Under the pieces are notes generated by a model, which saw only the letters and a program-made list of their open reading frames with translations, ran no database searches and was not told the origin of the DNA. A stretch of DNA of 19,177 nt from Candolleomyces eurysporus (Eukaryota > Basidiomycota > Agaricomycetes > Agaricales > Psathyrellaceae), in assembly GCA_027579435.1 (NCBI GenBank), contig JANBPK010001368.1, positions 1 through 19,177 of the forward strand. The letters are read 5' to 3'. A program made the translations under genes and the position numbers. Positions 1 to 8,773 of this stretch are shown here, piece after piece (position 1 is the first letter of the stretch; each line of letters starts with the position of its first letter).

Positions 1-600
1 TCCCCTAATCCATCTCTCTCAAAAGTACAAACTCGTTGAATCTGACTGTGGGAGAGTAGAGAGACGCTGGCTTGCAGGCCAGCCTCACCATCTCTCTGTC
101 CGGCTCCCTTCCCTTTTCTGTTCACATGCCAAAAAATGACTTGATGGAAGCGGGCTGACGCACTGCACGGCACATGCCTGAGGCATTTTGACTCATTTTT
201 TGTTTATTTTTCAGAGTGAATATTTTTAGCAATATCTGAGATATATGGAATCCTATTTGTTGAAAATGGTGAGTGATGTTAACTTACGATGAACTGTGCC
301 TTTCACTTGATCACAATAAAACCACTAAATTGTATTTCTGATCCTTGAAAACAACTTGCTTGTTCTTGTATCACTCCAGGGACCACAATAAGAACAGGAA
401 GCCAGAAGACAAAGGCAGGGGAAGAGAAGAAAGAAGACAGAGGAGGACAAAGAGGAACGAGCATGAAGATGGCAAGTCTTGGTTGTTGGTTGCCAGAAGA
501 GAAATGGTGGGAAGAAGAGAATGGTAACTAGCGGCTGAAATGATGCACACCGGCCATAATGTCTTGGCGCACAGTGGGGGTATGATGTACCCGAGTCAAA
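1..600. other. No recognisable gene
   Basis: No frame here reads like a conserved protein. A short perfect hairpin (GCTGGC, 6-base loop, GCCAGC) lies at 66-83. A purine-rich stretch at about 385-520 creates small open frames on both strands through base composition alone. The stretch may be the degraded 5' side of the LRR-like relic that follows. Confidence 0.5.
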
Positions 601-927
601 ATGCCTCGGAACCGCCTCAACCACCATGGACTGGAGCAAGATGATAAAATTCTGACTACTTTGTATCAGCCAATATGTGCCAACACCCACCGTCTAGGAT
701 CCTACACAGGCAACTGCACTCGAGTATTTGAGATCTTTGCCTTAAAGAGCCACACAGTGTTCCCTCATTTGCGTCTCTTGCGGTGACAAACAACTTTGTG
801 GGACTCGAAAAGGACTTTTGGAAGACCCCAATCCATGCACCACTATTAGAGGAGCTCACGCTTTTGTGTTTCTATTTTNCCCCCTGACCCATACAGCGCC
901 TTCTCCAAGTTCTCTTGGTCTCAAATC

Positions 928-1600
928 ATGCACTTGACATTGCAGGATTTACGTTTCAACAACCTTGATGACATTGGGACCCTCTTCAGTTATTCTTGGG
1001 CCCTTGAACATTTGTTAATCAACAGAATTAACAAAGGCTGTTTCTCGGATTCATTAAGCTGGAGACCTTGGCCCCATCTCGCAGCCAATCTAATGAACTT
1101 GACCCTCCTGAACTGTAATCCTGACTCGCTCTTGCCTTTCCCTTCAACTATTCGAGCTCCTCGTCTTACCTCACTTTGCATCAACACCGGAACCGAGTGT
1201 TCGCATCAAATAGAAGGTGACCTAAACTTGAAGTGGAACCAACTTGGGTTGTGGTACTTTGAAGTCCTCCACAAATTCCTTGAACGTCTCAACAACAAGG
1301 TCCTCCTCAGAGGCCTTTGTGTTTTACAGTGCTCAAGATGTGTGCTATACTTCCGATTTCCACCTTGTTGAGCTTGTGAAGCCACCTCAAGGTCTGCAGG
1401 CTTTGATGCTAGACAACATCACTCCGGAACTTGCTGGTTTTCTGGCTAGGGACAACGGCGACAACTTGGGGAACTGTCAGGATCATTGTTCTCTCCCAGA
1501 TCTCCAGTCGTTGATCTGCATGTATGGTGCTATCAGAAACAAACAGAGGGACAAGAACACTCTACAAGATGCTATGCAGCCGCAGTGTAAGGCAGGATGA
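928..1600 (+). pseudogene. Decayed leucine-rich (F-box/LRR-like) protein relic
   Basis: Two overlapping frames together read like the leucine-rich part of agaricomycete F-box/LRR proteins. The first frame (928 to about 1350) has spaced leucines in LTLQDL, LMNLTLLNC and the phrase APRLTSL, typical of the repeat region. The second frame (about 1350-1600) continues with FHLVELVK, LMLDNITPEL and LPDLQSL. The two differ by one base, so a frameshift lies near 1340-1360. No F-box motif is visible upstream, although 601-786 may hold a more degraded part. If intact, such a protein would act as a substrate adaptor for SCF ubiquitin ligase, but here only the solenoid-like part remains. The family call rests on the leucine pattern and phrase similarity, so it could be another LRR protein. 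A short paralogous segment recurs at 3957-4036. Confidence 0.45.
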
Positions 1601-2104
1601 GGATTGGATCAGTTGACGATGACCTGTGCCCCTCATGCCAATGATGCTCTTACTGCGCAAACTGGTGACTTACTTTGAGCTGGGTTTATTTCACAATGGG
1701 ATGTGAATGGAAATTGAGTGAGTACCTTTCAAGATTTATAGGGTGAGCCTGATATTGCTTTATCATGCACTTTCTCTGTCTCAGTGGGCTAACTGCTTGG
1801 AATACGTCCAGGAAAATTGGAATGCAATTTATTTGACTACCTAGATTCATTCCGCTACACCAGCAATTATTACATTAATCTCTTTAACTTTTCTTTGTGC
1901 CATCCCCTTCAGAAGGAATGGATAGATTTGGCTGGAAGTGAAACACATGTGGTTATCAAATCATATACTTTATGTGGACAAGTGCAAGCGGCCAACTGAG
2001 AATTACACTTGGAGAGTCAATCTTTCAACTCTTCAATCCTCTGTTCCTTCTTGGCCAGCACGTTTGCTATCAACAAATTTTCAGAAAGGCTGGACTGGTC
2101 CTGT
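1601..2104. other. No recognisable gene
   Basis: Small open frames at 1817-1999 and 1972-2154 have no protein-like pattern that I recognise, and the second runs into the repeat at 2105. I see no RNA gene or inverted-repeat element here. Confidence 0.45.
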
Positions 2105-2231
2105 GTAAGCAGGCCAGACCCACTGCCCTAACCGTTACACCAAAAGGAACATAACAGAACAGCCAAGCTGTTCTGTCACTGGTGAGTATATATGCATGCT
2201 AAGGGAATTGTGGTAAGCCAGCGGCCTTACA
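2105..2231 (-). repeat. tRNA-like (SINE-like) repeat, copy 1
   Basis: This 127-bp unit recurs 338 bp downstream with few differences. Read on the minus strand it contains TGGTGTAACGGTTAG, which matches the D-arm/A-box of Glu/Gln/Asp-type tRNA genes (core at 2132-2142 on plus). No convincing B-box follows in this copy. A 10-bp perfect inverted repeat with a 3-base loop (ACAGAACAGC/GCTGTTCTGT) lies at 2154-2176, and GTAAG/CTTAC inverted bases close the far end. This could be a truncated tRNA-derived SINE; it is not a functional tRNA, because no cloverleaf can be completed. Confidence 0.55.
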
Positions 2232-2442
2232 CTCCTCCCCACTCTAGAACATAAGCTCCCCTCATGGATTGATCCCAATCTCTTCTGAGTTCCATAGGTT
2301 TTAATAGAGCAATTAGAGTAAGCAGGTAGCCATATATGGGACCCTGAAAGGTTACTCTTTCAAATTGGTACGTTCTCTGCTGGACATTACGGTAATCAGC
2401 TTCTGCCCAGTTTGAACTCCCAACCCAAGCTGTTCTGCTACT

Positions 2443-2569
2443 GTAAGCAGGCCAGACCCACTGCCCTAACCGTTACACCAAAAGGAACATAACAGAACGG
2501 CCAAGCTTTTCTGTCACCAGTGAGTATATATGCACGCTAAGGGAATTGTGGTAAGCCAGCAGCCTTACA
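2443..2569 (-). repeat. tRNA-like (SINE-like) repeat, copy 2
   Basis: Direct repeat of 2105-2231. The A-box-like core is at 2470-2480 on plus. In this copy the minus strand continues beyond the shared unit into GAGTTCAAACTGGG (around 2410-2425 on plus), a weak B-box-like string. The central hairpin has lost pairing through substitutions. The repeat abuts the coiled-coil relic and supplies the last codons of the open frame that runs out of it. Confidence 0.5.
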
Positions 2570-3462
2570 TCCTGTAATCTCTGCTGAAGTGACGACCCTC
2601 CAGAGCAGCACAGCATGTACAGGCCCCTCCAGCTATCCACCTCTTTAACCTTCTCTGCTAAATCCTGTGCCTGCTTTGAAATGGTTTGTTTATCCCATTT
2701 GGCAAGTGTTCCGCAATATTGTGTGAGCCAGACGATTTGGTTATCTTTCCTGACCATCATAGTCTCTAGCTCTGCATTCTGTGAGTCAATCCGCAGCATC
2801 CAAGTTGAGAGGGCCTCAATTTTCTCCTTCACAAAAGCAGAGTTGGCCTTGTACTCTTTGTTCTTCTTTGCCAGTAAGCGATTTCAAGATTCTGCCAAAA
2901 CACACTGTGGTTTTTAATGTGTTTGTTCAAAGAGCACAGTTTAAGCAAACCAAATGCAAGGGTTGACTTTATCCACAATCTGCAATAACAAATGTTCAAG
3001 CTGGGCAAATTCAAATTTGCATTGCATGTGTCTGGCCTCCCTCTGCCACCACTAAAACATTGCTCAATATGTGTCCAATGTAGGCACATTAAACACAAAC
3101 TGTGAACAAATGCATTCCTTGCACCCGATTTGCTTAAGATGTGCTGATTGAACAAACACATCAAAAACCACAGTGACAACCTCAGCCTCTGTCCTCTCCA
3201 ACCTTCATTTTGGCTCAGCAATTGTCCCCTTGTCTCTAGTTTGCCTTTCCTGCACCCTTGAATCCAAAGCTTGATAATCCTGCCTTGCTTGGGACTGCAA
3301 AGACATAAGAAGGTCCCTCACCATCTGGGCTTCAGTTCATGCTACCAGGACCTCCTCACACTCTTGTTGAAGCTCACTTGCTGTTGTTGCAAGCTGCCTT
3401 TGGAGGTTGTTAGCTTTGTACACCCTGTGGACTTTGTTTATGAGGAATGCAAATGGAAACAT
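2570..3462 (-). pseudogene. Coiled-coil protein relic, interrupted by an inverted-repeat element
   Basis: Reading the minus strand from a Met codon at 3462, one frame gives a long charged heptad-like sequence rich in Gln, Glu, Lys and Leu. Examples are NNLQRQLATTASELQQE before the insertion and VKEKIEALSTWML, then KQAQDLAEKVKEVDSW, after it. I do not recognise a named family. Three in-frame TGA codons interrupt it (3337-3339, 3205-3207, 2884-2886), each fitting a former CGA arginine. A 273-bp element sits at 2903-3175. Element plus one 3-bp duplication is 276 nt, so the frame is the same on both sides. The tRNA-like repeat at 2443-2569 replaces whatever followed SLQQRLQ. An acidic Gly/Asp/Ser stretch on the same strand near 3800-3895 may be an upstream exon. 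Confidence 0.6.
2903..3175. mobile_element. MITE-like element with about 60-bp inverted ends, CACTG termini and ACA target duplication
   Basis: The left end (2903 to about 2961) and the right end (about 3118-3175) are imperfect inverted repeats about 60 bp long. Both begin CACTGTGGTTTTT and share TGTGTTTGTTCAA and TTAAGCAAA. The element is flanked by ACA at 2900-2902 and ACA at 3176-3178. CACT(A/G) termini with a 3-bp target duplication are the hallmark of the CACTA/EnSpm (CMC) superfamily. The roughly 150-bp interior has no transposase, so this would be a non-autonomous derivative. It lies inside the coiled-coil relic without changing its frame. Confidence 0.75.
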
Positions 3463-3956
3463 TCAATGCTTATCATCTTGAGGTTATAAGTCAGCACTTA
3501 AGCTTCATAGTTTGTGGCAATCCAGTGCTCAAATTTTATACATCATATGGGAATGTTATGGCAATTGTGCATCACTACATTGAGGAATTGGATAAACCAA
3601 ATTATGAGTCCTCCACCTCTATACCATTACTTATACCGCACTTATCCTCCCTCCAGCTCATTAGAATTCCTACAGGTCTGGAGCACACCCCAATCCCTCA
3701 GTCCAACTATCATCCAAAGATCCCAGCCTTGCTACACATGATCTATTGAGCAACAGCACACTATCTCTTGACCTTGACCCTCCAGCAACCCTTGCCAGAC
3801 CAAATCCAGAGAAAGATCACCTTCAAATTCTGAATCCTTATCACCAGAATCTCCCCTACTCCCAGAGTTGATCCCTTCACCATTGTCAGGTCTGAGTGAC
3901 AAGTTCTCTTCAAAAAAATATATGTTTTATGGATGTTATCATACTGCCTGTTTCCA
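3463..3956. other. No confident gene; possible upstream exon remnant on the minus strand
   Basis: A plus frame at 3447-3749 has no recognisable pattern. On the minus strand, about 3895-3800 encodes an acidic stretch containing NSGSRGDSGDKDSEFEGD, which could be an upstream exon of the coiled-coil relic. Stops follow in all frames toward that relic. Confidence 0.35.
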
Positions 3957-4036
3957 CCTTATTGGGCTTGTAAAGCTTGTGAATCCACTTCCAGATCTCA
4001 AGGTGCTGGTGCTGGACAATATCACCCTGCCACTGA
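3957..4036 (+). pseudogene. Short LRR-like fragment, paralogous to 1357-1440
   Basis: The frame FHLIGLVKLVNPLPDL followed by KVLVLDNITLPL matches FHLVELVK...LQALMLDNITPEL in the relic at 928-1600, at both protein and DNA level. Similarity stops at about 4036, where the LTR-like terminal repeat starts, so that repeat probably inserted in or truncated this copy. Only about 27 codons remain. Confidence 0.5.
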
Positions 4037-4502
4037 TGTGGAGGTAGCAAACTAGGGCTCTCTAACCAACAAAACTATAGAACTCAAACACACACACAAC
4101 CACAACAACACAACACACCAAATACCTTTGTGAAGAGAAAGGCGGGCAAAAGCCTATAGGTAAAAGCTCCAAGTTGAGTTGACAGAGGCTTCTAAAACAC
4201 TTCTTGTACAATCGCAAGTTCGAGGGGGAGCTAAGCCTCAACCAGCAACAATAGAAATGCTTCACAAAGTGACTTCGCTAACACACGGTGGGTTTTGAGA
4301 TACAACGGATAACTTTGCAAACAGAGGAACACGGCCTCAAGCAACTTTAATGCAAGAACAATTCGATAAAATGCAAGTGACACGACTCTGATTGACTTTG
4401 CAAACTTAAACACTTTTCTTGATAACAGATGGCTCTCATAGATTCCTGGGAACACGGTCCCGACATGAAATACAAATGCTAGCTACCCGCCAATATGGCG
4501 CT
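4037..4502 (-). repeat. Terminal part of an LTR-like element (copy 1, tail only)
   Basis: About 450 bp are nearly identical to 6165-6623 and, in inverted and more diverged form, to 5450-5930. Ends carry inverted GGTAGC/GCTACC, and the unit reads TGTGGAGGTAGC... to ...GCTACCCGCCA, giving TG...CA ends as in LTRs. I orient it by the fuller copy at 6165-7728, so this is the tail on the minus strand. The sequence following the shared unit differs from the other copies, so this is a solo or truncated end. Minus-strand open frames inside it look like composition effects. Confidence 0.6.
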
Positions 4503-5930
4503 TGCCTGCATACCCTTAGAAAAATCGCAAATTAATAGAACTTTTCTTTGGAAGCTCTTCTGAATTAAAGTACTAAGTAACGATAACGACTTATAGAACT
4601 TAGCATGTCTTGGGAACATCACGAAACCAAGAGTCAAAGCGGTTCCCGGCTTCAGACTTAGCAACTCTCAGGGATCCGGCTCAGCGACCCAAGTACGACA
4701 GTTTGGCAGTGGTGCTTTAAAATAGGAAGGCCCTGTGAACGTATCTGAAGGGTAGAGAAATAATTTGGAACCGTAACTACATGCCCGACCTGGCAAGGTA
4801 CGGTGTAGGAAGGGAGTCTGCACACTAAAAGGGACATTCACCCTAACATTTGCTAAGTGGAAAGTGTAACGTAACTCTGTGGCTTTGAGGGTGTGATGGC
4901 AAAATCTGTTAAGTCAAATAAACCTGACAGTTGCCAGATTCGGAAGTATGAGCAGCTTGGTTGAGGGCTTCTGAAGGGCCAACTCAATGTGTGAACTGAT
5001 GCAGGGTAGAGACTGGACCCTCGGATGTCTTCAGAATCTGAGATAGGTTTTGGTCTTGTGAACCGACGTTGCTAGCAAGGAAAGCATGGAGTGCGGAAGA
5101 ATGCGGAATGCCTAGAGTTGGGGCTATGATGCGATAAGGGCTTAGGGGAGGTGCCCAGCCAACCAGATAAACAGAAGTAGGGACGGGAGCAAAGGTACTC
5201 ACCTCTGAACCTATTCCGAACTATCAAAGCATGTGGAGATACTGGAGTGCCGTTTCGGCAGTGGTTCTGAATGCGTCTAGGTGCAAGTCTGGGAGAGTCG
5301 AGACCTTGTTCTGAAGCCTGGATACCCTCATATGATTATTTCTTTTTGGACTGGACGATTTCATGTGTTTATATCTCTGTTTGTCTTGGATGTGTTTGCC
5401 AAACTTATCTACAGTATTTAATCTTGGACTTTAAGTAACTAAATCTACATAGCAGGTAGCTAGCGTTGTATTTTGCATCCGGGTCCATGTTACCCACCAA
5501 ATCTACAAGAGCCTTTCTGTTATTTTTTGCATGTTTAAGTTCAGAAGTCATTTGGAGGCTGTGTCCTCATTGCATTGTTAAATTTATATCGTTTTGAGAC
5601 TGTGTTCTCACTTCTGAAGTCGAATCCATTTATCGTCAAAGTCTGTTGTCTACAAAATTCAGCTTCCAAAGCAATAACATTGAACCTAGTTGAACCTTAG
5701 CTCCCCCCTTGAACTTGTGATTGCAAAGTTTACATTCTGAAGCCTTAGTCCAGCTTGACTTAGAGCTTTTCACTATACCCTTGCCCACCTTTTATCTTCA
5801 GAAAATACTTGTGTTAGACAGCATTTCTTGCATGGTAGTGCAAGGCCTGCTTCTACGCAGTTACAGTGAAGTTGAGTATGTTGGTTAGACATACCGTTAT
5901 ACTAGGATTGACTAGAGGGTGATGCTGGGT
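4503..5930 (+). repeat. Diverged LTR-like/non-autonomous element, copy a (5' truncated)
   Basis: The plus strand here aligns in order with the minus strand of 7500-6165. Shared landmarks include TACCCT near 4520, a CTGTGAAC..ATCTGAA block at 4733-4750, ATGCC.GACCTGGC at 4781-4794, CATATGAGGGTAT near 5330 (inverted) and the tail from 5450 with TAGCAGGTAGCTAGC. It starts directly against copy 1, head to head. No reverse transcriptase, integrase or clear gag is visible. A minus-strand frame at 4984-5202 lies antisense to the element and is probably not a gene. Divergence from copy b is considerable, suggesting an old insertion. Confidence 0.5.
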
Positions 5931-6164
5931 GAGTGTACTACTGACTTTGCTTGTAGAAAGTGCTTTGAGCTTTTATTGCAGCTAAACTACACAGTTTATA
6001 TACTACTTGAAGATGTGACCGTAACGTCACATAAAGTCACCTAGTGGTCTGTGCACATTGGATGACTGAGCATTGTGTGCTTAAGGTGTAATCATAACAC
6101 CATTATGACGCATTGCTCTAGAACTTGAAACTAGATATCTACTAGACCTACTATATACTGATGA
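5931..6164. other. Spacer between the two tail-to-tail element copies
   Basis: No gene is visible. It contains an inverted CTAGATATCTACTAG-like run near 6131-6145 and AT-rich DNA. It might be part of a further LTR, since the junction bases ACTGATG also precede copy 1, but I cannot define its ends. Confidence 0.35.
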
Positions 6165-7728
6165 TGTGCAGGTAGCAAACTAGGGCTCTCTACCCAACAA
6201 AACTATAGAACTCAAACACACACACAACCACAATAACACAACACACCNAAATACCTTTGTTAAGATAAAGGCGGGCAAGGGGTATAGGTNAAAAGCTCTA
6301 AGTCAAGTCGACAGAGGCTTCTAGAACTCTTCTTGTACAATCGCAAGTTCGAGGGGGAGCTAAGGCTCAACCAGCAACGATAGAAATGTTTCACAAAGTG
6401 ACTTTGCTAACACACAGTAAGGTTCGAGATACAATAGGTAACTTTGTGAACAGAGGGCGCGGCCTCGAGCAATTTTAACGCAAGAACAATTCAGTAAAAC
6501 ACAAGCAACACGACTCTGATTGACTTTGCAAACTTNAAACACTCTTTTCTCGATAACAGATGGCTCTCGTAGATTCCTGGGAACATGGTCCCAATGCGAA
6601 ATACAAACGCTAGCTACCTGCTAATGCTAAAATAGATAAAACAGAGATGTATATATATGCAATTAATGTTTGGAAAACCGACAGAGAAACAAACAGATGA
6701 CAGAGACAGAGAGAGATAAGAAACACAATCATATGAGGGTATCAAAGGCCGAGAGTTGAGTCTCGAACTTTAGAACACAGTCCAGGCGCTTCGCGAACCT
6801 GTTCTGGACGCGGCTGTTATCAAGCCCGCATGGATATTCACTGAGGATTGCTTCCGGGGAGCGCGCCCTTCCGTTTGCGCACCTAATCCGACAAATTGAT
6901 CCGACTTTTGGGTGCTTGGCTCCACCAAGCCATACTGCTTCACTACTCTGCTGACTCTTTCCTTCTCTTGGCTATGGACAGGCTGACTGAGCTTCGGGTT
7001 GCTGACCCTATATGCTTTAGTCATGCTTTCCGGTTTTCCATTCGGGTTCATGAACATCGGACGATCCTTCCGAAGCCGAATCAATTAACGTTGATACCTC
7101 CCAAAAGAGTAAGGTCAGCGCTTGTTGACTTAGCGGATCGACAATCAGGTTCTCGAAGCCATCGGCTACTTCACGAAGACTTCCGCTTAGCAATGTCAGG
7201 GCGAATTCCCTTGTAATACGCATGACTCCTGCTGATATCGTCCCTCGCCAGGTCAGGCATATCAGGTAGCTTCGATTCTAGTTGTAGCTGTTTCAGATAT
7301 GTTCACAAGGCCTCCACGAACTTAAAGTACCGTTGTAGAACTGTCTTACTTGTCTTTCTTGTCTCTGCTAGGTAGTCTGCTTAGTTGGCGACCAGGGAAA
7401 GTTCCAACTCTATAGTTCCCAACTTCACGAAGATCTTCTTTATACATAAGTCAGTTCACGAACATTAAGAACAAGTTCGCGAATTTTATAGGGTACTCGC
7501 GCACTAGGCGCATCAGCGCCTCTAAGTCGGCAGTCCTCGAGTAGACTCCAACTCTCGTGAACCCAAGAGTAGTGTACTCTTTAGTTATCCTTCGCACCGT
7601 GCGAGTTATCTCAATACTGGAAGGGTTTCGTAGTGTAGAGATTAAATAGACACGACCGTTAATTGAATTGTGAACGATATTCAATAAAATGGGTATTTAT
7701 TCGCGAAAAAGCGAACACGGTCGTATCA
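6165..7728 (-). repeat. LTR-like/non-autonomous element, copy b (most complete)
   Basis: Reading the minus strand, it begins TGATACGACCGTGTTCG at 7728 and ends ...GCTACCTGCACA at 6165. The first about 220 bp match the repeat at 18585-18808. The middle matches copy a, and the last about 460 bp match copy 1. The total of about 1.56 kb has no recognisable polymerase, protease or integrase. The two overlapping minus frames at 6770-7223 may be remnants of a gag-like frame, but I see no zinc knuckle. Three ambiguous bases in its tail (6248, 6290, 6536) are extra relative to copy 1. It may be a very long solo LTR or a non-autonomous element. Confidence 0.5.
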
Positions 7729-7800
7729 CTGGATTTGCTGGGTTACATGGAAAAATCTTGATCCATAGACGGTAAATCCACATCCTCACAATCTTCACAA

Positions 7801-8205
7801 ACCTGAGTTTCTAACAATTGAACTCATCTGTGGTATAGCAACTAAGTATACTTCCTTATAAACATGAATTTCTCTAACAATTCAACTCATCTGTTGTATA
7901 GCAAGTGAGTATACTTCCTCATGAATCTGGATTTCTGGCCATTCAGCCCATCTGTTGTATAGCNNGTAAGTCTGCTTNCTCATGAACCTGAATTTCTGGC
8001 CATTCAGCTCATCTGTTGTATAGCAAGTAAGTCTGCTTTCTCATGTACCTGAGTTCCTCGCCATTCAGCTCATCTGTTGTATAGCGAGTAAGTCTGCTTT
8101 CTCATAAACCTAAATCCCTGGCCATTCAGCTCATCCTTTATGTAGGAAGCAAGTCCACTTCTTACAAACCTCACTTTTCGGCCATTCAGCTTAGTCCTTA
8201 GGCCA
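7801..8205. repeat. Minisatellite, about 7 units of 61-63 bp
   Basis: Successive units share CCATTCAGCTCATCTGTTG, TATAGCAAGTAAG and CTGCTTTCTCAT. The CATCTG landmark falls at 7825, 7888, 7949, 8010 and 8071, with degenerate equivalents near 8132 and 8192. The first two spacings are 63 and 61 bp and the rest are 61 bp. Outer units are more diverged than the central ones. The period is not a multiple of three and frames are stopped, so it is not coding. It is not a CRISPR array, because the whole unit is repeated without unique spacers. Confidence 0.9.
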
Positions 8206-8773
8206 TGTTGAAGAAGTCTGCAGGACAACAATCTTGGGTCACTCCATTCATCCTAGACCAAGATCCTGGCACATCAAGAAGTGTGTAGCAACTTCCCCGC
8301 CTTCAATTTCCTCTTACTTATGCTGTGCCACAGTTGAAGAAGTACAAGAGTGATCAACAACTAAGCCTGCCCAATACACAATCTGTAAGATCCTGCCATG
8401 TTTGTTCCCTTTTCTTCACTCAAACACCCACTGTTTTTCCCACTGCATCACTCTGACTTATCCATTGTATCAGGCCTCAAATTTGATTAGTCTATGCTTC
8501 TCCTTGCATTCACAGCTGGGCTGTCAAGTAGCTGTGCATTTCGCCACCTATCTATTAGATCTGGTTCCTGTGTTTGTTTGATTTTTCTTATCCATTTTTC
8601 ACTTTTTGTTTGATCCTTCCTGTGCTCTTCTGTTTTGGATGTATTATCTATTCACCATATTGTGCTATATCTCCCAAATCATCTGTATTCCAAGTATTCA
8701 AGTTCTCCACTTATGTGTTGGTCCTGCTCAATTAAACACCACATGATTCTGGAAATGCAATAGACTGCTGGCA
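8206..8773. other. No recognisable gene
   Basis: AT-rich DNA without a convincing frame. It leads into the helicase fragment, but I find no upstream helicase motifs (Walker A or B) in any frame. A stop lies in the helicase frame shortly before its first Met. Confidence 0.45.

Noticed and set aside
345..527. Plus-strand 60-codon frame rich in Arg/Lys/Glu
   Set aside because: Purine-rich composition explains it, and the opposite strand is open as well. No motif.
2132..2480. True tRNA genes
   Set aside because: Only the D-arm/A-box resemblance is present; no acceptor stem or T-arm can be paired.
2829..3221. Minus-strand frame of 130 codons
   Set aside because: It reads the inserted element in a different frame from the coiled-coil gene; the Cys/His content comes from the element.
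4984..5202. Minus-strand 72-codon frame in copy a
   Set aside because: It is antisense to the element and I see no corresponding frame in copy b.
6770..7223. Overlapping minus-strand frames as retrotransposon gag
   Set aside because: They lie in the repeat and are not preserved in copy a; no zinc knuckle or capsid pattern is visible.
7801..8205. CRISPR-like array
   Set aside because: The full 61-bp unit repeats without unique spacers, and the context is fungal.
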